Source: Rhodocyclaceae bacterium
GTDB lineage: Bacteria; Pseudomonadota; Gammaproteobacteria; Burkholderiales; Rhodocyclaceae
NCBI GenBank assembly: GCA_013821865.1
Contig: PNJM01000036.1
Location: 1 to 14,580 of the forward strand
Length of the DNA: 14,580 nucleotides
Direction of reading: 5' to 3'
The notes under the pieces were generated by a model. It was not told the origin of the DNA. It saw nothing but the letters and a program-made list of their open reading frames with translations, and did not search any database. The translations under genes were made by a program, and so were the position numbers. Positions 6,652 through 11,836 of this stretch are shown one piece after another; position 1 is the stretch's first letter; every line of letters starts with the position of its first letter.

Positions 6652-7965
6652 TCACGCTTTCTGCGCGGCGCGCAAGCCGCTGTTCAGGTCTTCGATGAGG
6701 TCGTTCGCATCCTCCAGGCCGATCGACAGGCGCACCGTGCCTTCGTGGATGCCCGCAGCGCGCAGCGCCTCGTCGCTCATGCGGAAGTGGGTGGTGCTGG
6801 CCGGGTGGATGACAAGCGACTTGGCGTCGCCGACGTTGGCCAGATGCGAGAAGACGCGCAGCGTCTCGATGAATTTCCGGCCCGCGAGTTTTCCACCACT
6901 CGTGCCGCCCTTGAGCACGAAGCTGAACACCGAGCCGCAGCCTTTCGGCAGGAGCTGCTTCGCCAGCGCGTGGTCGGGGTGGCTCTCCAGTTCCGGGTAG
7001 GACACCGATTCCACGGCGGGATGCGCGGCGAGGTGGGCGACGATCCTGCGCGTGTTGTCGATGTGGCGCTGCATGCGCAGCGGCAGCGTCTCCATGCCCT
7101 GCAGCAGCTGGAAGGCGGTCATGGGCGACATGCAGGCGCCGAAGTCGCGCAGGCCTTCGCGCCGCGCCCGCAGCAGGAAGGCGGCGACGGTGGATTCCTC
7201 GGCGAAGTCCATGCCGTGGAAGCCCGCGTAGGGCTCGGTCAGCGTGGGGAATTTGCCCGACTTCTCCCAGTCGAAGGTGCCGCCGTCCACCAGCAGGCCG
7301 CCGATGGCCACGCCGTGGCCGCCGAGGAACTTGGTGGCAGAGTGGAACAGCAGGTCGGCGCCGAGATCGAAGGGGCGCATCAGGTACGGCGTGGTGAAGG
7401 TGGAATCCACCATCAGCGGCAGACCCGCCGCATGGGCGATTTCCGCCACGCGCGGGATGTCGAGCACGTCCAGCCCCGGGTTGCCCAGGGTCTCGCCGAA
7501 GAGCAGGCGCGTGTTCGGGCGGATCGCCGCGCGCCAGGCGTCGATATCGCGCGGATCGACGAAGGTCGTCTCGACGCCAAAGCGCGGCAGCGTGTATTCG
7601 AGCAGGTTGTGCGAGCCGCCGTAGAGCGCGCGCGAGGCGACGATGTGGCCGCCCGCGCCCATCAGCGTGCAGACGGCCAGATGCATCGCCGCTTGGCCGG
7701 AGGCCACGGCGATGGCGCCGGCGCCGCCCTCCAGCGCGGCGATGCGCTCTTCCAGCACGGCGTTGGTCGGATTGGAGATGCGCGAATAGACGTGGCCGGC
7801 GCGCTCCATGTTGAAGAGCGAGGCGGCCTGGTCGGCGTCCTTGAAGACGAAGCTGGTGGTGAGATAGATCGGCGCGGCGCGGGCGCCGAACTGCGGGTCG
7901 GGCTGCTGGCCGGCGTGCAGGCTCAGCGTGTCGAAGTTGAAGGCGAACGGTTTCGGTTTGCTCAT
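6652..7965 (-). CDS. metY: O-acetylhomoserine sulfhydrylase (aminocarboxypropyltransferase)
   Basis: This PLP enzyme joins sulfide to O-acetylhomoserine to give homocysteine and acetate, the direct-sulfhydrylation route to methionine. The 437 residues match the MetY subgroup, which is longer than MetB/MetC/MetZ (about 380-400). The N-terminal signature FDTLSLHAGQQPDP (11-24), the phosphate-binding YSRISNPTNAVLEERIAALE (60-79), SGQAAMHLA, Tyr115 in ALYGGS, Asp187 in LMVDSTFTTP and PLP lysine Lys212 in HSATKFLGGHG are all present. The C-terminal half has the insertion GMDFAEESTVAAFLLRAR typical of MetY. The start is ATG 7965, nine bases after the DUF465 stop, with a weak ribosome binding site, so coupling with the upstream gene is likely. 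No SAM riboswitch is visible upstream. MetZ (O-succinylhomoserine) is the main alternative; length favours MetY. Confidence 0.93.
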   Translation of the reverse strand: MSKPKPFAFNFDTLSLHAGQQPDPQFGARAAPIYLTTSFVFKDADQAASLFNMERAGHVYSRISNPTNAVLEERIAALEGGAGAIAVASGQAAMHLAVCTLMGAGGHIVASRALYGGSHNLLEYTLPRFGVETTFVDPRDIDAWRAAIRPNTRLLFGETLGNPGLDVLDIPRVAEIAHAAGLPLMVDSTFTTPYLMRPFDLGADLLFHSATKFLGGHGVAIGGLLVDGGTFDWEKSGKFPTLTEPYAGFHGMDFAEESTVAAFLLRARREGLRDFGACMSPMTAFQLLQGMETLPLRMQRHIDNTRRIVAHLAAHPAVESVSYPELESHPDHALAKQLLPKGCGSVFSFVLKGGTSGGKLAGRKFIETLRVFSHLANVGDAKSLVIHPASTTHFRMSDEALRAAGIHEGTVRLSIGLEDANDLIEDLNSGLRAAQKA

Positions 7966-7974
7966 CTTGAGTCG

Positions 7975-8184
7975 TCAGGCGGGAATATCGGGTTCGATCA
8001 TGCGCTCGAGGATGGAAATGCGATCCTTCAGCAGCAGCTTGCGCTTCTTCATCCGCCGCAGCATCAGCTCGTCATGGGGCAGCGATTGCACGAGGCGCTC
8101 GATCACCTCGTCCAGGTCGCGGTGCTCGACCTGGAGCTCGTGCAGGCGCAGACGCAGGGCGGTGATGTCCTCGGATTCGATCAT
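7975..8184 (-). CDS. DUF465 (YdcH-like) small helical protein
   Basis: The product is 69 residues, nearly all predicted helix: a first amphipathic helix (RLRLHELQVEHRDLDEVIER), a short break at SLPHDEL, and a second very basic helix (MLRRMKKRKLLLKDRISILE). The 'HRDLD...DEL...LKKRKLLLKDRI' layout is the hallmark of the DUF465/YdcH family, small coiled-coil proteins of unknown function common in Proteobacteria. The ATG at 8184 gives the family length (65-75 residues); further upstream methionines would add an unlikely proline-rich extension into the neighbouring promoter region. It has no obvious ribosome binding site. It is the first gene of the three-gene minus-strand run leading into metY. 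Confidence 0.85.
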   Translation of the reverse strand: MIESEDITALRLRLHELQVEHRDLDEVIERLVQSLPHDELMLRRMKKRKLLLKDRISILERMIEPDIPA

Positions 8185-8233
8185 GCGGCTATGGTATGCG
8201 GCGGACGCGGGAAAAACAACATGCGGAGCAGGG

Positions 8234-8263
8234 TTGAAATCGGGCCGGGCATGCCCAGATACA
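8234..8263 (+). promoter_or_regulatory. Weak sigma-70-like promoter with an internal palindrome, upstream of the DUF3567 gene
   Basis: TTGAAA (8234-8239) matches five of six -35 positions, and GATACA (8258-8263) 18 bases later is a poor -10. The spacer contains the self-complementary GGGCATGCCC (8247-8256), a possible operator. The 100-base gap serves two divergent genes; I could not identify the minus-strand promoter. A strong ribosome binding site, GGAGG (8270-8274), follows before the ATG at 8285. Confidence 0.3.
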
Positions 8264-8284
8264 AACCATGGAGGTGCATATCTC

Positions 8285-8518
8285 ATGATGATCGTGTTCG
8301 ACAACCCGGTTCTCCACGTCGTCGACTACCCGGCCCAGGATGCCGTCGAGGTGATCGACAAGCGGGTAAACAAGGGCGTTTTCATGCGTGCCGAGGCGGC
8401 GCAGCGCTTCCGCAGCGAGTTGCACGATCTCGTCGTGACCGACCCGGACATCGAGGCTTTCGACGACTTCCTCGACGATTACCAGACGCTCTTCAGCCAG
8501 CCGGCGATCTATCACTGA
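8285..8518 (+). CDS. DUF3567-family protein
   Basis: The product is 77 residues, acidic and soluble. The pattern VxVIDKRxNKGVFMRAEAAQRFRSEL (22-47), then PDIEAFDDFLDDYQTLFSQP and a terminal histidine, is what I know from the betaproteobacterial DUF3567 family (an 'EIVDK' strand, then a helix, ending in 'FLxxYxxLxxQPxxxH'). No function has been established that I know of. The ATG at 8285 follows GGAGG (8270-8274) by ten bases; an adjacent second ATG at 8288 is less well placed. It is monocistronic: divergent from the DUF465 gene and convergent with azlD. Family assignment is from memory of the pattern and should be treated as likely, not certain. Confidence 0.75.
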   Translation: MMIVFDNPVLHVVDYPAQDAVEVIDKRVNKGVFMRAEAAQRFRSELHDLVVTDPDIEAFDDFLDDYQTLFSQPAIYH

Positions 8519-8530
8519 GCCGTCTTGTGC

Positions 8531-8552
8531 AGGTCGGGCTGAAGCCCGGCCT
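8531..8552. repeat. REP-like palindromic hairpin at the junction of convergent genes
   Basis: AGGTCGGGCT (8531-8540) pairs with AGCCCGGCCT (8543-8552) over ten positions, one of them a T-G wobble, around a two-base GA turn. It begins 13 bases after the DUF3567 stop and overlaps the azlD stop (TAG, complement of 8551-8553) on the other strand. The 'GTCGGGCTGAAGCCCG' motif resembles widely scattered intergenic palindromes of beta- and gammaproteobacteria. It could act as a bidirectional terminator or mRNA 3'-end stabiliser. I see only one copy here, so repeat status is an inference. Confidence 0.55.
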
Positions 8553-8874
8553 ACAATAACGCCCTCATTCCCCACAGCGCAGCCATTCCCAGACCGATCG
8601 TAAGCAGCGTGCTGCGCGTGCGCCAGGCTATCGCCAGCGCCAGCAGGGCCGCGACGACGCGCGGCGCGTCCGGCGCCGCGTGCTGTCCCGGGGCGCCGCT
8701 GAGCAGTTGCGGCGCGACGATGGCCGCCAGCACCGCCGGCGGCACGTAGTAGAGGACGCGGCGCAGCCAGCGCGGCAGTTCGGTCTGCGCGAACAGGGCG
8801 ATGAAGGACAGCCGCGTGGCGAAAGTCGCCGCGCCCAGCGCGGCGATCACGCCCCAGACTGCGATTTCGGCCAT
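8551..8874 (-). CDS. azlD: Branched-chain amino acid exporter, small subunit AzlD
   Basis: The product is 107 residues with three to four hydrophobic segments (about 5-28, 38-60, 72-84 and 88-106). Features of the AzlD/YgaH family are present: a helix with ATFATRLSFIALF near the N-terminus, then LPRWLRRVLYYVPPAVLAAIVAPQLL (residues 33-58), whose 'YVPPAVLAAI' is the family signature. It works with AzlC as a two-component inner-membrane exporter of branched-chain amino acids. The start is ATG 8874, inside the last codons of azlC (28-base overlap), with GGA six bases upstream on the azlC message, so its translation is probably coupled to azlC. The stop codon falls in the hairpin shared with the convergent DUF3567 gene. 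Confidence 0.9.
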   Translation of the reverse strand: MAEIAVWGVIAALGAATFATRLSFIALFAQTELPRWLRRVLYYVPPAVLAAIVAPQLLSGAPGQHAAPDAPRVVAALLALAIAWRTRSTLLTIGLGMAALWGMRALL

Positions 8875-9566
8875 AGCTTTTCCAGGAGCAGCGCGGCGGC
8901 GACGCCGGCCACCGCCGCCGCCATCAGGTTGAGTTTCATGGGCAGGTCGAGCAGCACCGCCGCGCCGCCACCGGCGACGGCCGCGGCGATCATGTTGCGG
9001 TCGCGCAGCAGGGGCGCCAGCACGCCGATGAAGGTCAGCGCCACGACGAAATCGACCGACCAGCTCTGCGGAATCAGTGCACCGAGGAGAATTCCCGCCA
9101 GGCTCGATATCTGCCACAGCAGCCACAGCGTGGCGGCGATGCCGAGATAGAACCACGATGCGCCCGGCCGTCCGTCGAGGATACGCGCCAGCGTCACGGC
9201 GAAGGCCTGGTCGGTGAGGAGATAGGCGGCCAGCCAGCGCCGCGGCCCGGAGAAGCCGCGGAAATGCGGGGCGAGCGCGGCGCTGTACATCATGAAGCGC
9301 AGATTTACCGCCCAGCCGGTGGCGATAATGACCCAGCCCGGCGCGCCGCTGGCGAAGAGCTGGGCCGCGACGATCTGCGAGGAGCCGGCGAAAACCAGCC
9401 ATGACAGGGCGAAGGACTGGCCCAGGCTGAGACCGGCGCCGGCCGCGGCTGCGCCGCAGACCATGCCGAAGGGCAGGATGCCGGGCAGCAGCGGCAGGCA
9501 GGCGCGCGCGCCGGCGAGAAACGCACTGCGCCGCGCAAGGCGGTCTTCGTCGTTGGGTGATGGCAC
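8847..9566 (-). CDS. azlC: Branched-chain amino acid exporter, large subunit AzlC
   Basis: The product is a 239-residue polytopic inner-membrane protein. The AzlC/YgaZ signature LPGILPFGMVCGAAAAGAGLS (27-47) and FAGSSQIVAAQLF (59-71) are present, followed by WAVNLRFMMYSAALAPHF (84-101) and LTDQAFAVTL, both conserved in the family. With AzlD it exports branched-chain amino acids and analogues. The start is GTG at 9566, the first available in frame; its ribosome binding site is weak, and the first 20 residues are polar and charged, so the precise start is moderately certain. It is divergent from greB across about 60 bases containing an AT-rich box that could serve both directions. No Lrp- or AsnC-type regulator gene is adjacent. 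Confidence 0.9.
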   Translation of the reverse strand: MPSPNDEDRLARRSAFLAGARACLPLLPGILPFGMVCGAAAAGAGLSLGQSFALSWLVFAGSSQIVAAQLFASGAPGWVIIATGWAVNLRFMMYSAALAPHFRGFSGPRRWLAAYLLTDQAFAVTLARILDGRPGASWFYLGIAATLWLLWQISSLAGILLGALIPQSWSVDFVVALTFIGVLAPLLRDRNMIAAAVAGGGAAVLLDLPMKLNLMAAAVAGVAAALLLEKLWPKSQSGA

Positions 9567-9590
9567 GGCCGGTTTCTTGGTTTTTTGAAG

Positions 9591-9602
9591 TTTATAATTA
9601 TG
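9591..9602 (+). promoter_or_regulatory. AT-rich -10 box between azlC and greB
   Basis: TATAAT at 9593-9598 is a perfect -10 hexamer for greB and would start transcription near 9605, about 20 bases before its ATG at 9627. On the opposite strand TATAAA (complement of 9591-9596) could serve azlC, starting near 9584. No clear -35 is visible for either direction. The overlap means the two promoters could compete. Confidence 0.45.
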
Positions 9603-9626
9603 CCCTCAATGAGCCGGGGCCAGCGA

Positions 9627-10172
9627 ATGAGCAAGGCGTTCGTCAAGGAAGACGCGGGGGAAGACGAGGACGGCCCGGCCGCGCCGGCGCTGCCGCACGG
9701 CACGAAGAACTACATGACGCGGCGCGGCTACGCGCTGCTCAAGTCCGAACTGGAGCACCTGGTGAAGACGGAGCGGCCGGCGCTGGTGCAGGTCGTGTCC
9801 TGGGCGGCGAAGAACGGCGACCGCTCCGAGAACGGCGATTACATCTACGGCAAGAAGCGCCTGCGCGAGATCGACCGGCGTATCCGCTTTCTCATGAAGC
9901 GGCTGGAGAGTTCGGTCATCGTCGATCCGGCCAGCCAGGAGAACACGGAACAGGTGTTCTTCGGCGCGATCGTCACGGTCTGCGACGCGGAGGGCGGCGA
10001 GTTCACCTATCGGATCGTCGGCATCGATGAGGCGGATGCCGGCCGGGGGCTGATCAGCTGGATATCGCCGCTGGCCCGCGCCCTGCTCAAGGCGCGCGAG
10101 GGCGACACGGTGCGCTTCCAGAGCCCGGCCGGCCCGCGCGAGCTCGATGTTGTCGGCATACGCTACGAGTGA
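9627..10172 (+). CDS. greB: Transcription elongation factor GreB
   Basis: GreB enters the secondary channel of RNA polymerase and stimulates cleavage of backtracked RNA, rescuing arrested complexes. From ATG 9627 the product is 181 residues. An acidic leader (about 1-27, MSKAFVKEDAGEDEDG...) precedes the standard N-terminal coiled coil; the leader is usual in betaproteobacteria and absent from the 158-residue E. coli protein. The coiled-coil tip WAAKNGDRSENGDYIYGKKR (59-78) carries the catalytic acidic residues Asp65 and Glu68; REIDRRIRFLMKRLE forms the second helix, and the C-terminal FKBP-like domain runs from about 108, with ISPLARALLKAREGD near its end. Earlier in-frame starts (TTG 9585, ATG 9600 and 9609) lie in or at the -10 box and lack a ribosome binding site; GGGG at 9615-9618 serves 9627. 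GreB rather than GreA is indicated by 'DRSEN' and 'KKRLREIDRR'. Confidence 0.95.
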   Translation: MSKAFVKEDAGEDEDGPAAPALPHGTKNYMTRRGYALLKSELEHLVKTERPALVQVVSWAAKNGDRSENGDYIYGKKRLREIDRRIRFLMKRLESSVIVDPASQENTEQVFFGAIVTVCDAEGGEFTYRIVGIDEADAGRGLISWISPLARALLKAREGDTVRFQSPAGPRELDVVGIRYE

Positions 10173-10229
10173 TTCCGGCTCCTGCCGCGAACGAAGGATA
10201 CTTCCACCGATTCTTCTCGCCATCCCTCA

Positions 10230-10246
10230 TGCACGGTATTTGTGCA
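10230..10246 (+). promoter_or_regulatory. NtrC-like binding site 1
   Basis: TGCACGG-TAT-TTGTGCA matches the 17-base NtrC consensus TGCACYA-N3-TGGTGCA at 11 of 14 defined positions with exact spacing, and extends to perfect seven-base arms CATGCAC (10228-10234) and GTGCATG (10242-10248). Its centre is about 213 bases upstream of the predicted sigma-54 start, within enhancer range. Confidence 0.65.
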
Positions 10247-10260
10247 TGATCTGATCGGCA

Positions 10261-10276
10261 TGCACCAAGTTCTGCA
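10261..10276 (+). promoter_or_regulatory. NtrC-like binding site 2 (degenerate)
   Basis: The left half TGCACCA (10261-10267) is a perfect NtrC half site. The right half TTCTGCA (10270-10276) matches five of seven but sits one base too close. Its centre is about 30-31 bases from site 1, close to three helical turns and similar to the 32-base spacing of the paired E. coli glnA sites, so two dimers would lie on the same DNA face. Confidence 0.45.
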
Positions 10277-10423
10277 TCGATTGTGCGGCGCACAGGCTCC
10301 TGCCGGGAAATGTATTTTCGCCGCCAGCACGATTTTCTGATCCGCGCGCACTCAACCCCGCCCCCCGCGCTTAGCCCTTCTCCGCGTATTGGCCGATCTC
10401 CGCGGCTGCTCCGCCGGCCTGCC

Positions 10424-10440
10424 TTGGCACGGCGTTTGCA
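10424..10440 (+). promoter_or_regulatory. Sigma-54 (-24/-12) promoter of the urt operon
   Basis: TTGGCACGGCGTTTGCA matches the RpoN consensus YTGGCACGRNNNTTGCW at every defined position. The invariant GG (10426-10427) and GC (10438-10439) have the required ten bases between them. Transcription should start near 10451, giving a 60-base leader before urtA. No competing sigma-70 promoter of similar quality is visible upstream of urtA. Confidence 0.88.
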
Positions 10441-10510
10441 GAGCAACGCTTGCCGCACCAGAACCGGGCACCCGTCATTCCAACCTTTTTCCCAACAGAA
10501 AGGGCTTTCA

Positions 10511-11779
10511 ATGAAACGTAGACACTTCATCAAGGCGCTGGCAGTCTCGGCGTCGATCGCCGCCATCGGTGCCGCCTCGTTCTACGCCCATGCCGCCGAC
10601 ACCATCAAGGTCGGCATCCTGCACTCGCTGTCGGGCACCATGGCGATTTCCGAAACGGCGCTCAAGGAAACGGCGCTGATGACCATCGCGGAGATCAACG
10701 CCAAGGGCGGCGTCATGGGCAGGCAGCTGGAGCCTGTTGTCGTCGATCCGGCCTCCAACTGGCCGCTGTTCGCCGAGAAGTCGCGCCAGCTGCTGACCCA
10801 GGACAAGGTCGCCGTCGTCTTCGGCTGCTGGACCTCGGTGTCGCGCAAGTCGGTGCTGCCGGTGTTCAAGGAGCTGAACGGCCTGCTCTTCTACCCCGTG
10901 CAGTATGAAGGCGAAGAACTGGAGAAGAACGTCTTCTACACCGGCGCCGCTCCCAACCAGCAGGCGATTCCGGCGGTCGAATACCTGATGAGCAAGGACG
11001 GCGGCTCCGCCAAGCGCTTCGTGCTGCTGGGCACCGACTACGTCTATCCGCGCACCACCAACAAAATCCTGCGCGCCTTCCTGAAGTCCAAGGGTGTCGC
11101 CGAAGCCGACATCATGGAGGACTACACCCCCTTTGGCCACAGCGACTACCAGACCATCATCGCCAAGATCAAGAAGTTCGCCGGCGAGGGCAAGAAGACC
11201 GCCGTCATTTCCACCATCAACGGCGACTCCAACGTGCCCTTCTACAAGGAGCTGGGCAACGCCGGCCTGAAGGCGACCGATGTGCCGGTGGTGGCGTTCT
11301 CCGTGGGTGAGGAGGAACTGCGCGGCGTCGATACCAGGCCGCTGGTGGGCCACCTGGCCGCGTGGAACTACTTCATGTCGCTCAAGAACGGCGAGAACGA
11401 CAAGTTCATCAAGATGTACAAGGACTGGGCGAAGAAGCAGAAGCTGCCGAATGCCGACAAGGTTGTGACCAACGACCCGATGGAAGCCACCTACATCGGC
11501 ATCCACATGTGGAAGCAGGCGGTGGAGAAGGCCAAGTCGACGGATGTGGACAAGGTCATCGCCGCCATGGCCGGCCAGAAGATCAAGGCGCCGTCCGGCT
11601 TCGAGGTGAAGATGGACGAGAAGAACCATCACCTGCACAAGCCGGTGTTCATCGGCGAAGTGAAGGCCGACGGCCAGTTCAACGTCGTGTGGAAGACCAA
11701 GGGCCCGGTCAAGGCCGCGCCCTGGAGCCCGTACATCCCGGGCAACGACAAGAAGAAGGACGAGCCGGACGGCAAGTAA
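10511..11779 (+). CDS. urtA: Urea ABC transporter, substrate-binding protein
   Basis: UrtA captures urea in the periplasm and delivers it to the UrtBC permease. The 422-residue product opens with a twin-arginine-type signal peptide: MKRRHFIK, a hydrophobic stretch to about residue 25, and a likely cleavage after AHA (residues 26-28). The mature part is a periplasmic-binding fold of the FmdD/AmiC/UrtA group: TIKVGILHSLSGTMA (31-45), EINAKGGVMGRQLEPVVVDP (61-80), and the UrtA-typical FGCWTSVSRKSVLPVFKE plus LLFYPVQYEGEE (104-136). Start ATG 10511 has AGAAAGGG (10497-10504) six bases before it; longer in-frame starts as far up as 10283 would cross the sigma-54 promoter and bury the signal peptide. 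It is the first gene of urtABCD and is separated from urtB by a terminator. A short-chain amide is the alternative ligand, but the urt gene order supports urea. Confidence 0.94.
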   Translation: MKRRHFIKALAVSASIAAIGAASFYAHAADTIKVGILHSLSGTMAISETALKETALMTIAEINAKGGVMGRQLEPVVVDPASNWPLFAEKSRQLLTQDKVAVVFGCWTSVSRKSVLPVFKELNGLLFYPVQYEGEELEKNVFYTGAAPNQQAIPAVEYLMSKDGGSAKRFVLLGTDYVYPRTTNKILRAFLKSKGVAEADIMEDYTPFGHSDYQTIIAKIKKFAGEGKKTAVISTINGDSNVPFYKELGNAGLKATDVPVVAFSVGEEELRGVDTRPLVGHLAAWNYFMSLKNGENDKFIKMYKDWAKKQKLPNADKVVTNDPMEATYIGIHMWKQAVEKAKSTDVDKVIAAMAGQKIKAPSGFEVKMDEKNHHLHKPVFIGEVKADGQFNVVWKTKGPVKAAPWSPYIPGNDKKKDEPDGK

Positions 11780-11788
11780 GCCGGCATG

Positions 11789-11820
11789 AAACCTGCGGCC
11801 GGTTTCGGCCGCAGGTTTTT
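11789..11820 (+). terminator. Rho-independent terminator between urtA and urtB
   Basis: AAACCTGCGGCC (11789-11800) pairs perfectly with GGCCGCAGGTTT (11807-11818) over 12 bases around the loop GGTTTC, and the T-run 11816-11820 follows. It begins ten bases after the urtA stop and ends 17 bases before the urtB start. A partial terminator here would lower urtB, urtC and urtD transcription relative to urtA, which fits the greater need for a binding protein than for permease. Confidence 0.88.
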
Positions 11821-11836
11821 CCTCTCCCACGACACC

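Larger units (their letters stand above)
10173..10510. other. 338-base regulatory region between greB and urtA
   Basis: No credible gene lies here. Contents in order: two NtrC-like sites (10230-10246 and 10261-10276), an inverted repeat TGTGC-GGC-GCACA (10282-10294) of unknown role, an unremarkable C-rich stretch (about 10340-10420), a sigma-54 promoter (10424-10440), a leader of about 60 bases and the urtA ribosome binding site AGAAAGGG (10497-10504). An 11-base direct repeat GGCTCCTGCCG occurs at 10177-10187 and 10295-10305. I see no terminator hairpin for greB. Confidence 0.8.

Noticed and set aside
7966..8284. Possible SAM or cobalamin riboswitch upstream of metY
   Set aside because: The region is filled by the DUF465 gene and a short divergent promoter gap; no conserved riboswitch core is visible.
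6643..8559. 638-codon plus-strand open frame across the hydrolase, metY and DUF465 genes
   Set aside because: Antisense shadow of three clear minus-strand genes; low-complexity Arg/Gln/Ala/Gly translation and no ribosome binding site or motif.
10282..10294. Inverted repeat TGTGC-GGC-GCACA as a third NtrC site
   Set aside because: The half sites are in the reverse order (GTGC...GCAC) compared with the NtrC consensus, so it is listed only as an unexplained repeat.
10177..10305. Direct repeat GGCTCCTGCCG, two copies 118 bases apart
   Set aside because: Only 11 bases in GC-rich DNA; no boundary features of a mobile element and no known regulator with this site.
10283..10510. Longer start for urtA from 10283
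   Set aside because: It would make the sigma-54 promoter and leader coding and hide the signal peptide; the ribosome binding site favours 10511.
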